DNA of 64,000 nucleotides from CAYJAD01 sp964370675. Lineage in GTDB: Bacteria > Desulfobacterota > Desulfovibrionia > Desulfovibrionales > Desulfovibrionaceae. Of this stretch, positions 25,196 to 33,028 are shown in pieces. A program made the position numbers and the translations under genes. The stretch spans positions 49,937-113,936 of the forward strand of contig CAYJKC010000001.1 in the NCBI GenBank assembly GCA_964370675.1. The letters are read 5' to 3'. Below the pieces are notes generated by a model. The model worked only from the letters and a program-made list of their open reading frames with translations. It ran no database searches and was not told the origin of the DNA. Positions within the stretch are counted from its first letter, which is position 1; each line of letters begins with the position of its first letter.

Positions 25196-27280
25196 ATGTC
25201 TTCTATCCTTTTACAACGCCCTACAATCGGGCAATCTATTGCTATTGCACCTCAAACAAACGAAAATTTAAACCTTGGCTTTACAGCTGATGAAGCTGAA
25301 CTTAGCCGTGAAGGTGAAAACTTAATTTTTAGCTTTGAGGATGGCGCACGTATTGAGCTTACTAATTTTTACAATGCTTATGATGCTCAAAACATGCCTG
25401 AATTTACTATTGAAGGTACAACCATAACTGGTGATGCATTCTTTGCAGCGCTTTCTGAAGACCTTATGCCAGCTGCAGGTGTAAGCTCTAGTGCCATTGG
25501 TACTGGCTCAACTGTAAAAACTGTTGAAGTAAATCTGCTTGAAGGTTTAAGCTCACTAAATTCAATTGACCAAGATAACACTCAAACTATTGTTCTTGGT
25601 GATGGCGTAACCAATAATAATAGTGGTCCTGCTCAAGTAAATGAAGATGACACAAACCAAGTGCCCGCTACAAATTTTGCTAATGCAATTAACCTTAATA
25701 ATGTCAACCCAGCTACTAATCCTACTGACTCAACCGTTGCAAATACAACTGTTCCTTCAACCCCGAGCACAAGTGCTCCTGCTGGTCCAACCTTTAATGC
25801 TGTAAATGACGTTCTAGCAGCTGATGCTGGTTCAACTTTAACTGGTAATTTGCTTGCCAATGATAACATTCCTGAAAATAGCTCTATTACATCTATGGAA
25901 ATTCCTGCTGATTGGTCAGCCATTGAAAATGATGATAATAGTGTGACCTTAACATCCAAGGATGGTCTTACTCAAATTACCGTGCATACCAATGGTGATT
26001 ACAAGCTTATGACTGATACTGATGACCTTGATATGCCAAATATTGAGCTTGGTTACACTGTAACTGACCAAAATGGTCAAGAATACATTGCAAACATTAC
26101 CATAGGCAACAGCAATGCTGAAAATCTTTTTATTGAAACCCTCCAAGGTGGCCAAACTGAGGTTACAAACCTAGACACAAATAACACCTATACTCATGAG
26201 TTTAGTAGTTACATTGATAACCCAAATATTGGTAACCAACACATTAATGGTATGTTACTTGGTGAGGGCGATGACCAAATTACAGTCAATACTGCCATTG
26301 GTTCGCAAACAGACCTAAACTATGCCGGAGTTGGTGATACTTTTATCTATGGTGATAGAGTAGATATTTATAGTCAAGATCAAGTAGGTGACGATACCAT
26401 TAATATAGGTACACTTGATGGCACCAAGATTCGCGCCGATGGCAATTTATTTAATTCCGTAGAAGGTGGCGATGATACCATTAATGTTGAACATATGGAA
26501 TTTGGCAGCATCATAGGTGATGGCTGGACATTAAATGCAGGCACCAAGGGCGGTGATGATATTATTAATGTTGGAACCATGAATGCTGGTGAAATCTATG
26601 GTGAAGGCAAGACTCAAAATAGCTCAAGCATTGGTGGTAATGATACCATTACTATAGATACCATAGACACTACAGCTAGTGGTCGCCAAAGCATTATTAT
26701 TGATGGCGATGGTGGCGATGATGTTATCAACATTAGCAACATTAATATTACTGGCAGCGATAGTGTATCCATCGATGGCGGTCTTGGCAGTGACATTTTT
26801 AATTATGACAATGATGGTGACAACACCATGGCCCTACTTAATGGACAAGTTTTCATTAAGGATGTGGCAGGAACTAATTTCAAGAACTTTGAAGGTATTG
26901 GTTCTGGTGCCGGTGATGACTTACTAAAGCTTTATGGAACATTTGATGATGTAGTTATTGACGGTGGTGAAGACATGGATATTCTGCTTGCTGACTTAAG
27001 CAGCATAAGTGAAGTTGAAGATATGATTAATAAGGACTTAATAAGCAATACAGAGTTTATCGTGCTTAATGACAATCTTAACGAAGCTTCAACCACTAGC
27101 ACCAATGATTTATTAAATAAGCTTGAAAGCGAAGGTGTAAGCCATAAGGATGGTACCATGCAATTTGACGACACTTGGACTCAAGGTACCAGCGTTGGTG
27201 ATTATGACCAATACACCAATGACGCTGGCGATATGACCATACTAGTTGCCAAGACTCAATTGGAAAATGCAGTTATCTAA
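25196..27280 (+). CDS. Large secreted repeat protein, likely type I secretion substrate
   Basis: A 694-residue acidic, Asn/Asp/Gly-rich protein with no signal peptide. The N-terminal 100 residues (QSIAIAPQ... LIFSFEDGARIELTNFYNAYD... FFAALSEDLMPAAG) resemble the N-terminal module of large type I secreted adhesins of Desulfovibrio relatives. A cadherin-like/VCBS-like region follows (FNAVNDVLAADAGSTLTGNLLANDN). From residue 398, five tandem repeats of 24-28 residues begin with GGDD(T/I)IN-type motifs (398-425, 426-453, 454-481, 482-507, 508-531), an RTX-like calcium-binding style. The C-terminus (residues 640-694) could be the secretion signal. AAGGAG precedes the ATG. No ABC transporter or adaptor genes lie in the window, so its exporter must be elsewhere. 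Probable role: surface adhesin or biofilm matrix protein. Confidence 0.8.
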   Translation: MSSILLQRPTIGQSIAIAPQTNENLNLGFTADEAELSREGENLIFSFEDGARIELTNFYNAYDAQNMPEFTIEGTTITGDAFFAALSEDLMPAAGVSSSAIGTGSTVKTVEVNLLEGLSSLNSIDQDNTQTIVLGDGVTNNNSGPAQVNEDDTNQVPATNFANAINLNNVNPATNPTDSTVANTTVPSTPSTSAPAGPTFNAVNDVLAADAGSTLTGNLLANDNIPENSSITSMEIPADWSAIENDDNSVTLTSKDGLTQITVHTNGDYKLMTDTDDLDMPNIELGYTVTDQNGQEYIANITIGNSNAENLFIETLQGGQTEVTNLDTNNTYTHEFSSYIDNPNIGNQHINGMLLGEGDDQITVNTAIGSQTDLNYAGVGDTFIYGDRVDIYSQDQVGDDTINIGTLDGTKIRADGNLFNSVEGGDDTINVEHMEFGSIIGDGWTLNAGTKGGDDIINVGTMNAGEIYGEGKTQNSSSIGGNDTITIDTIDTTASGRQSIIIDGDGGDDVINISNINITGSDSVSIDGGLGSDIFNYDNDGDNTMALLNGQVFIKDVAGTNFKNFEGIGSGAGDDLLKLYGTFDDVVIDGGEDMDILLADLSSISEVEDMINKDLISNTEFIVLNDNLNEASTTSTNDLLNKLESEGVSHKDGTMQFDDTWTQGTSVGDYDQYTNDAGDMTILVAKTQLENAVI

Positions 27281-27312
27281 TTTAGCTTAAAAACATAATA
27301 TAAAAATACTAA

Positions 27313-27340
27313 ACACTGGTGAAATTACTTTCACCAGTGT
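27313..27340 (+). terminator. First copy of a duplicated 28-bp hairpin
   Basis: A 12-bp perfect stem, ACACTGGTGAAA paired across a TTAC loop, 32 bases after the stop of the secreted protein. No T-run follows this copy. An identical 28-base sequence lies at 27442-27469. Confidence 0.6.
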
Positions 27341-27413
27341 CAGATTAATAATACACGAAAATCAACAGCTTAACGGCGAAGCAAAGCTCCGCCTATCTCT
27401 TGATTTATCGATC

Positions 27414-27432
27414 GTGCTGACTTTGTCAGCAC
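27414..27432. repeat. GTGCTGAC-TTT-GTCAGCAC hairpin between the duplicated terminators
   Basis: A perfect 8-bp stem with a TTT loop, inside the 101-base stretch that separates the two identical terminator hairpins. A second, imperfect palindrome (GGCGAAGC-AAA-GCTCCGCC) lies just before it at about 27375-27393. No coding potential is seen here. Confidence 0.6.
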
Positions 27433-27441
27433 TCTAAAAAA

Positions 27442-27469
27442 ACACTGGTGAAATTACTTTCACCAGTGT
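27442..27469 (+). terminator. Second copy of the duplicated hairpin, intrinsic terminator
   Basis: Identical in all 28 bases to 27313-27340, but preceded by seven A and followed by five T, so it works as a terminator in either direction. It separates the secreted-protein gene from the polyene-type cluster. Confidence 0.75.
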
Positions 27470-27545
27470 TTTTACTTTACATGCGCATATTTTTTATTTA
27501 TTAATACACTGCATTAATCAAAGTTATATATCAAAAGGAATAATA

Positions 27546-28271
27546 ATGGCTTCAAAAATTGCTTTAATAACTGGTGCTAGTAAAGGCATTGGGCGTGCTG
27601 TAGCTCTTGCTCTTGCCGGTGATGGCTTTGATATTTGGCTAAATTATCGCTCAGACCACGATGGAGCAAAAGAAATACAAACCAAAATCCAAAGTATGAA
27701 CCAAACTTGCACCTTACTCCCCTTTGATGTTTGTGATATTAATGCTCTTAACGCATGCCTTGACCCTTTGCTTGCCGAGCAAACCCCCTATGCTCTCATT
27801 AATAATGCAGGCTTTGCCAAGGATACTATCTTTGGACTTATGAGCCATGATGATTGGCATAAGGTCATGGATGTGCATTTGAATGGATTTTTTAATGTTA
27901 CAAGGAAATTAGTGCCACTTATGCAACGTAAAAGACAAGGGCGCATTGTAAATATGGTGTCCACCTCAGGGCAAATGGGTTTGCCTGGGCAAGTAAATTA
28001 TTCTGCTGCCAAAGCAGGATTAATTGGAGCAACCAAGGCTCTCGCACGCGAACTTGGCAAAAGAAATGTATTGGTTAATGCTGTAGCACCTGGTTTTATT
28101 CAAACTGCCATGACCGAAGATATTGATGTAGCTCATCATCTAAGCCTTATACCTCAAGGGCGTGTTGGTAGTGCAGATGAAGTGGCAGGCTGTGTGCGTT
28201 TTTTATGTTCAGATATGTCAAGCTATGTGACAGGACAAGTATTAGCCGTCAATGGCGGCCTTTATATGTAA
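27546..28271 (+). CDS. 3-oxoacyl-ACP reductase of the polyene-type cluster
   Basis: A 241-residue short-chain dehydrogenase/reductase of the FabG type that reduces 3-oxoacyl-ACP with NADPH. The cofactor motif TGASKGIGRAVAL is at residues 9-21, NNAG in the middle, and the catalytic Ser/Tyr/Lys in STSGQMGLPGQVNYSAAK, followed by the usual C-terminal SSYVTGQVLAVNGGLYM. AAAAGGAA precedes the start. It is first in the run of co-directional genes and stops 3 bases before a ketosynthase gene. This points to the ketoreductase of a dedicated type II system (the ApeQ position in aryl polyene clusters) rather than housekeeping FabG. Confidence 0.9.
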   Translation: MASKIALITGASKGIGRAVALALAGDGFDIWLNYRSDHDGAKEIQTKIQSMNQTCTLLPFDVCDINALNACLDPLLAEQTPYALINNAGFAKDTIFGLMSHDDWHKVMDVHLNGFFNVTRKLVPLMQRKRQGRIVNMVSTSGQMGLPGQVNYSAAKAGLIGATKALARELGKRNVLVNAVAPGFIQTAMTEDIDVAHHLSLIPQGRVGSADEVAGCVRFLCSDMSSYVTGQVLAVNGGLYM

Positions 28272-28274
28272 GCT

Positions 28275-29489
28275 ATGAAAAGAGTTGTTATTACAGGCGT
28301 TGGAGCCATTTCTGTATTAGGTCTTGACCATGAAAGCATTGCTAAATCCCTCTATCATGGTACTTCAGGGATTATAGTTGATAAAGCACGCCTTGAAACT
28401 GGCTTTAGAAGCCCATTAACAGGGCATATCCAAGGCTTTGATGGAGGAAAATATCTTTCACGCAAGCAGCGCAAAACCATGTCTGATTTTGTGCAGCAAG
28501 CTTATGTAGCTTTAAATCAAGCCATAGAACAAGCAAAACTTCCCCAAGAAATCATGCAAAGCCCCCGCACTGGAATTATTTTTGGTAATGATTCCACTGC
28601 CAACGCCACCTTTGAGCTTGCTCACTTACGCCGTGAAGTGCAACCCACAAGCAGCCTTGGTAGCGGGCATATGTTTAAGATTATGAACTCCACCCTCAGT
28701 ATGAACCTAGGAGTTTTATTAGGTATTTCTGGCGGTTCTTGGACTTTAAGTGCTGCTTGTGCCAGTGGACTTTTAGCCATAGGTCAAGCCGCAGACTGCA
28801 TTCGTCTTGGGAGACAAGATGTTATGCTTTGCGGTGCAGCCCAAGAGCTTGGTGCAGACCCCATTAGTGCCTTTGATGGTCTTGGTGCATTTTCTGTAAA
28901 TCCAGACCCGACTAAAGCATCACGCCCCTTTGACAAAAATCGTGATGGCTTAGTACCAAGTGGTGGAGCGGCAGCCTTGGTAGTTGAATCTTATGAGCAT
29001 GCAAAAAAACGCGGTGCAAAAATTTTAGCTGAAATTTGCGGCTTTGGTTACTCCTCTGATGGTTGCGAACTAGTTGCCCCAAGCAATACTGGTCTTGCCG
29101 CTGCCATGCGTATGGCCTTAAGCGACGCAAACATGCAAGCTTCAGATATTACAGAAATTAATGCTCATGCCACATCAACCCCTCAAGGGGATGCTGCTGA
29201 AGCATATAACATTAAAAGTGTTTTCGCTGATAAATGCCCACGCGTGCTCACCTTAAAATCTCTTACCGGGCATGAATTTTGGATGGCAGGCTCAGCCCAA
29301 GTGGTTTATGCAAGCCTTATGGCGCAGCGTGGTTTTTGTGCCGGCTCACCAAACTTTGAAGAAGGTGATGCCGAAACAGCACATGTAAACGTGCTTAGCC
29401 AAAGTCAAGAAACAGCTCCACATATTATGCTTTGTAATGCAGCAGGTTTTGGTGGAAGTAATGCAAGCCTTATTCTGCGCTTTTCATGA
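28275..29489 (+). CDS. Beta-ketoacyl-ACP synthase (first of the cluster)
   Basis: A 404-residue FabF/FabB-type condensing enzyme. The catalytic triad is intact: C162 in LSAACASGLLAIG, H298 in EINAHATSTPQGD and H333 in LKSLTGHEFWMAG. It ends in NAAGFGGSNASLILRF, the normal family ending. It carries out decarboxylative Claisen condensation of malonyl-ACP onto an acyl chain. It begins 3 bases after the ketoreductase gene and overlaps the next gene by 4 bases (ATGA). It probably corresponds to the ApeR-type ketosynthase of aryl polyene clusters, though its position beside a ketoreductase would fit other type II pathways too. Confidence 0.9.
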   Translation: MKRVVITGVGAISVLGLDHESIAKSLYHGTSGIIVDKARLETGFRSPLTGHIQGFDGGKYLSRKQRKTMSDFVQQAYVALNQAIEQAKLPQEIMQSPRTGIIFGNDSTANATFELAHLRREVQPTSSLGSGHMFKIMNSTLSMNLGVLLGISGGSWTLSAACASGLLAIGQAADCIRLGRQDVMLCGAAQELGADPISAFDGLGAFSVNPDPTKASRPFDKNRDGLVPSGGAAALVVESYEHAKKRGAKILAEICGFGYSSDGCELVAPSNTGLAAAMRMALSDANMQASDITEINAHATSTPQGDAAEAYNIKSVFADKCPRVLTLKSLTGHEFWMAGSAQVVYASLMAQRGFCAGSPNFEEGDAETAHVNVLSQSQETAPHIMLCNAAGFGGSNASLILRFS

Positions 29490-30949
29490 AACGTGGCATA
29501 ATAGTAGGTTCTGGCATTACAGGTATGGCAGCAGCCTTACTTCTTGCCAAACAAAATAGCTTTGATGAAATAATTATACTTGAAGCTGCAAAATCTCCTG
29601 CACCGCTACTTTCTGGTTTTTCTCGTCAAGGTTTGCACTTTGATACAGGATTTCACTGTGCTGGGGGCTTGCGCGAAAATGGTATTCTTCGATATTGGCT
29701 CAAATCCTTAGGGGTTTGGGATCATATTGGCAGCGAAAACCTCTACCCCATTTCAGAAGAATTTCGCTTTGCTAATTCCAAAAAAAATTATTTCTTTCCC
29801 AGCGCACAACATGAACTCCTACCTAGCATAGCTACACAATTTAGCAAAGAGCATGCAGATACTTTTGCTAAATTTATTGATAAAATACAATCTATTCTTG
29901 ATATTTCAGCCTATACCAATATTCACTGTCACACTTTGCCCAAATTGTCTTTTGAACATTCTCAAAGCTTTCTCTCTGAATTAAACTCTTTAGATTTACC
30001 TGATACATTAAAGCAAATGCTTAAAGCACGTTGTCTGCTCTATGGTTTGTACCCGGAGCAGGCTACGTTCCACGATTATGCACTAGTGGGGGGGTTATAT
30101 TTTGATTCTTGCCATGGTATTTATGGTGGAGGCAAAACACTAGTCAAAGCTTTTATTAAAGCCATGCAACCATATAATATTAAAATACGTTGCAAGGCTA
30201 AAGTGCATAAAATAATACATCAAGATAAAAAATTACAGCATATCCAACTACATGATGGTGAGATATTGTCTGCAAATACATGTATTTTCACAGGTCACCC
30301 TGCCCAATTGCCAAAACTCATTGATAAAGGAATTTTTAGATCAGCTTTCTATGAGCATATTGCAAGCCTTGAAGAAACTATTTCAGCTTTTATTTTGTTT
30401 GCAGAAAACGATAATAACTATATAGCTAATCGTGCGGTATACCTTTTACCAAACGAAACAGGGCAAGATATAGTTACACCACTTTGTCAAGAAAATCCCA
30501 CTGCTTATATTGTAGGTAGCCACAAAAAAGGATTAAATAAAAACTATCCTTTTATGGTTATTATACCTCTAAAAAATCAAATATTTTCCCATATATCTAA
30601 ACCACGCCCAAAAGAATATACCACTTGGAAGCAAACACAAATAGAGTTTATAAGTCAATATATTAAATGGAGATTGCCTGAGCTTGGTAATATCAAAATT
30701 CACGATTCTGCCACTCATGCAAGCCTAAAGGATTGGATTTATGGCAGCAGTGGCTCGCTTTACGGCATTACACATACTACATCAAGCATTCCACTGCTTC
30801 CTGTAACACGTATGCAAGGTCTAATTTTAGCGGGTCAAAATATTTTGTTGCCAGGAATTTTAGGTGGTATTGTCAGCGCTGCTTTGGCAGTGGGGTTTGC
30901 AACAGATCATGCTAGTGTATTGCATAATTTCCGCACAACTTGCTTGTAA
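29486..30949 (+). CDS. Phytoene-desaturase / carotenoid-isomerase-like flavoprotein
   Basis: A 487-residue FAD-dependent amine-oxidase-superfamily protein. The dinucleotide-binding motif GSGITGMAAALLLAK begins at residue 8 (GxGxxG at 8-13), followed by an acidic strand end (IIILEAA) and SGFSRQGLHFDTGFHCAGG, as in carotenoid desaturases and isomerases. The C-terminus has the usual second FAD contact, LILAGQNILLPGILGGIVSAALAVGFA. Members dehydrogenate, isomerise or saturate conjugated polyenes. It overlaps the ketosynthase gene by 4 bases, so it is part of the same unit. This suggests it acts on the cluster's polyene chain. I do not recall such an enzyme from the well-studied aryl polyene clusters. 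Confidence 0.82.
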   Translation: MKRGIIVGSGITGMAAALLLAKQNSFDEIIILEAAKSPAPLLSGFSRQGLHFDTGFHCAGGLRENGILRYWLKSLGVWDHIGSENLYPISEEFRFANSKKNYFFPSAQHELLPSIATQFSKEHADTFAKFIDKIQSILDISAYTNIHCHTLPKLSFEHSQSFLSELNSLDLPDTLKQMLKARCLLYGLYPEQATFHDYALVGGLYFDSCHGIYGGGKTLVKAFIKAMQPYNIKIRCKAKVHKIIHQDKKLQHIQLHDGEILSANTCIFTGHPAQLPKLIDKGIFRSAFYEHIASLEETISAFILFAENDNNYIANRAVYLLPNETGQDIVTPLCQENPTAYIVGSHKKGLNKNYPFMVIIPLKNQIFSHISKPRPKEYTTWKQTQIEFISQYIKWRLPELGNIKIHDSATHASLKDWIYGSSGSLYGITHTTSSIPLLPVTRMQGLILAGQNILLPGILGGIVSAALAVGFATDHASVLHNFRTTCL

Positions 30950-31057
30950 TTATTTTTAGTTAGTAGTTAGTCAAATTATTATAAACTCTACTTACAATTT
31001 CTTACCAAAAAGCTCTGGAATGTTAAAAGTTATATGCCACCACAAAGCATAGTTTGC

Positions 31058-31085
31058 TTGACACCATACACAAACAGTGTTAGAT
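31058..31085 (+). promoter_or_regulatory. Possible internal promoter before the first ACP gene
   Basis: TTGACA at 31058-31063 with a weak -10 (TTAGAT, 31080-31085, 16-base spacer). It lies in the 187-base gap that separates the first three genes of the cluster from the rest, so a second transcription unit may start here. Confidence 0.4.
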
Positions 31086-31136
31086 GATTTCTTTCGGATA
31101 CAACTTGTCAAATTTTCTATTTTAATAAGGTTTTAT

Positions 31137-31400
31137 ATGGACGACGCAACTATTATAAGCACCATTAACGAAGCCTTGGCAGAAGAGTTTGAGCTTGAAA
31201 TTGATAGGCTAATTCCCTCAGCTCATATTCGCCAAGACCTCGGCTTAGATAGCCTAGATATTGTGGACATGGTTATTGTGCTTGAAAAAGCATTTAATTT
31301 CAAACTTAATAATAAAGAACCACTAACCCATATTCAAACCTTGGGAGATATTCATGGCTTTATCTGTTCCTTGCGAGACGCAGGCACAATTCAAGCATAA
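31137..31400 (+). CDS. Acyl carrier protein 1 of the cluster
   Basis: An 87-residue acyl carrier protein. The phosphopantetheine attachment Ser is S39 in DLGLDSLDIVDMVIVLEKAF. It is acidic and all-helical, like FabC-type ACPs but with a distinct C-terminus. The ATG at 31137 has AAGG upstream and gives a normal ACP length; an upstream in-frame start would add 20 atypical residues. It overlaps the following acyltransferase gene by 47 bases. It is one of two ACPs in the cluster, as in aryl polyene systems where two carriers serve starter loading and elongation. Confidence 0.92.
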   Translation: MDDATIISTINEALAEEFELEIDRLIPSAHIRQDLGLDSLDIVDMVIVLEKAFNFKLNNKEPLTHIQTLGDIHGFICSLRDAGTIQA

Positions 31401-32136
31401 AGCCTATGTTTTTCTGGCAAATATATGGATTTTTACCATATTTATTAGCTGGACAGTGTTTTTTTTGCCCTTTGGATTAGCTCTAGTCTATGTTGCAAAA
31501 GCCTTTAATATGCGCAAAGGTCCATATTTAACGCGCCTTGCCATACATTTTTATGGGCGCGTAACTTGGCTTTTATTGCACCCCTTTGTACCAGTTGATG
31601 TGCATAACACTAATGATGCCAAAGATTACACGCCTTGTATATTTATTGTAAATCACCAATCATTCTTAGATTTATTTTTGTTTGGTGCTCAATACACACC
31701 GCATGTGGTTTTTGTTAGTAAAGCTTGGCCCTATAAAAAACTTTTCTTTTTTGCCCCCATGATGCGCTATGCAGAATATATTGATATTGAAAGCAGTACT
31801 ACTGACGAAATTGAAAGTAAATGCCGAAAATTATTTAATGAAAATGTGTCCATTGCCATTTTTCCAGAAGGTAAACGTACAAGAGACGGACAGTTAGGTC
31901 GTTTTCATGTGGGGGCATTTCAGCTTGCACAAAACCTAAATGTACCAGTAGTACCACTTGTTATAGAAAATAGCGGAGCTGTTTTTCCGGTTGGTGCAAA
32001 ATATTTTAATCCAAAGCCAATACATTTGCGCATGTTAACACCACTCATGCCTCAAAACTTTGCAAGCGAAACATTGCCCCATAGAGCAATGATGCGTGCT
32101 GCAAGGACGAGATATATTCAATATTTTAACGCCTAA
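31354..32136 (+). CDS. PlsC-type acyltransferase
   Basis: A 260-residue lysophospholipid-type acyltransferase. The HX4D catalytic motif is NHQSFLD (H101, D106); the second motif is IFPEGKRTRDGQLGRFHVGAF; the third is VPVVPLVI. One hydrophobic segment (residues 18-48) anchors it in the inner membrane. The start at 31354 lies within the ACP gene (47-base overlap) and is backed by GGGAG six bases upstream. In aryl polyene systems the homologous enzyme is proposed to transfer the finished chain to a lipid acceptor. The overlap with an ACP gene supports ACP-linked acyl donors. Confidence 0.88.
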   Translation: MALSVPCETQAQFKHKAYVFLANIWIFTIFISWTVFFLPFGLALVYVAKAFNMRKGPYLTRLAIHFYGRVTWLLLHPFVPVDVHNTNDAKDYTPCIFIVNHQSFLDLFLFGAQYTPHVVFVSKAWPYKKLFFFAPMMRYAEYIDIESSTTDEIESKCRKLFNENVSIAIFPEGKRTRDGQLGRFHVGAFQLAQNLNVPVVPLVIENSGAVFPVGAKYFNPKPIHLRMLTPLMPQNFASETLPHRAMMRAARTRYIQYFNA

Positions 32137-32148
32137 ACGGAGGTTTCT

Positions 32149-32550
32149 ATGCGTAGAATAGCAATTTTAATGTTACTGTTAGTTATGGCAATGCCAACCA
32201 ATGTCTATGCTAATGCAGCAATTGGTGCTAATCCTATTTTTGCCAGTGTTACCACTGTAAAGCCACTTAGCCAATCAGACGTGCGAGCCGGTATTCTATC
32301 AGCCTGTAGCAGAAGAGGATGGTACCCTAAGGAAATTAAACCAGGTCATATTGAAGCCTCAATTAATGTTAGATCGCACACTGTTTTAGTAGACATTACA
32401 TACACAGCTAAAGAGTTTCAAATAAAATATAAAAATAGTGTTAACTTAATAACTAGTAGTGGAAAAATCCACCGCAACTATAATAAATGGGTTGCAACCT
32501 TGCGCAAAGATATTGATATAGAGCTTCAGAGAATATCTATTACTAAATAA
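32149..32550 (+). CDS. Small exported protein of the cluster
   Basis: A 133-residue protein with a signal peptide (MRRIAILMLLLVMAMPTNVYA) and a mature domain with a patterned alpha/beta look: ILSACSRRGWYPKEIKPGHIEASINVRSHTVLVDITYTAKEFQIKYKNSVNL, then HRNYNKWVATLRKDIDIEL. I recall similar small exported or lipid-anchored proteins from several bacteria (GWxP...PG.I.A...R.H.A.V.I.Y pattern), without known function. Here it lies between an acyltransferase and a dehydratase gene and may assist handling of the product in the periplasm. A good ribosome site (GGAGG) precedes it. Confidence 0.78.
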   Translation: MRRIAILMLLLVMAMPTNVYANAAIGANPIFASVTTVKPLSQSDVRAGILSACSRRGWYPKEIKPGHIEASINVRSHTVLVDITYTAKEFQIKYKNSVNLITSSGKIHRNYNKWVATLRKDIDIELQRISITK

Positions 32551-32562
32551 GTTTCAACATCT

Positions 32563-32590
32563 TTATGGGGAGGCTAAAATCTCCCCATAA
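32563..32590 (+). terminator. Hairpin inside the cluster
   Basis: A perfect 10-bp stem, TTATGGGGAG paired with CTCCCCATAA, with an 8-base loop. It begins 13 bases after a stop codon and ends 9 bases before the next ATG (32600). It could be a partial terminator, a translation-controlling structure over the next ribosome site, or an mRNA processing point. Confidence 0.55.
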
Positions 32591-32599
32591 AATACTACC

Positions 32600-33022
32600 A
32601 TGAAAAATAACTACCTTCATACTCCTATAGAAAACTTCATGCCACATCGTAAGCCTATGCTCCTGCTTGATAAGCTTATTTATGTGGATGAAAGCAATGC
32701 TAAAGCAAGTTTTACTATCCCAAAAGACTGTGTTTTTATTCAAGAAAATCAAGAAATTGAACCCATAGCCCTAGTTGAAATTTTGGCACAAAGCTTTGCC
32801 GCCGGTAATGGTGTTACAAATCCCAAAAATTTTGGCTATTTAGCTTCTATGCGCAGCATGAAAATTCATGGTACTGCCAGTGTTGGTGACACAGTAAAAG
32901 CAAAAGTGCAATGCCTAGCAAAGGTGGGGGATATAATGGTCATTGAAGGCAAATTATTTAAAGATGACCAATGTATTACCGAGGGACAATTTAAAATTTT
33001 TGCACCAACTAATGATGAGTAG
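32600..33022 (+). CDS. Hotdog-fold 3-hydroxyacyl-ACP dehydratase (first)
   Basis: A 140-residue single-hotdog protein of the FabZ/FabA-like group used in aryl polyene clusters (ApeP-like). It shows FMPHRKPMLLLDKLIYVD at the N-terminus (equivalent to the PHRxPFLLVD motif with the catalytic His) and EPIALVEILAQSFAAGNG on the central helix, where the acidic residue would be the second catalytic group. It would dehydrate the 3-hydroxyacyl-ACP to a trans double bond, giving the conjugated polyene when no enoyl reduction follows. A hairpin lies directly upstream of its start. Confidence 0.85.
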   Translation: MKNNYLHTPIENFMPHRKPMLLLDKLIYVDESNAKASFTIPKDCVFIQENQEIEPIALVEILAQSFAAGNGVTNPKNFGYLASMRSMKIHGTASVGDTVKAKVQCLAKVGDIMVIEGKLFKDDQCITEGQFKIFAPTNDE

Positions 33023-33028
33023 CCAATT

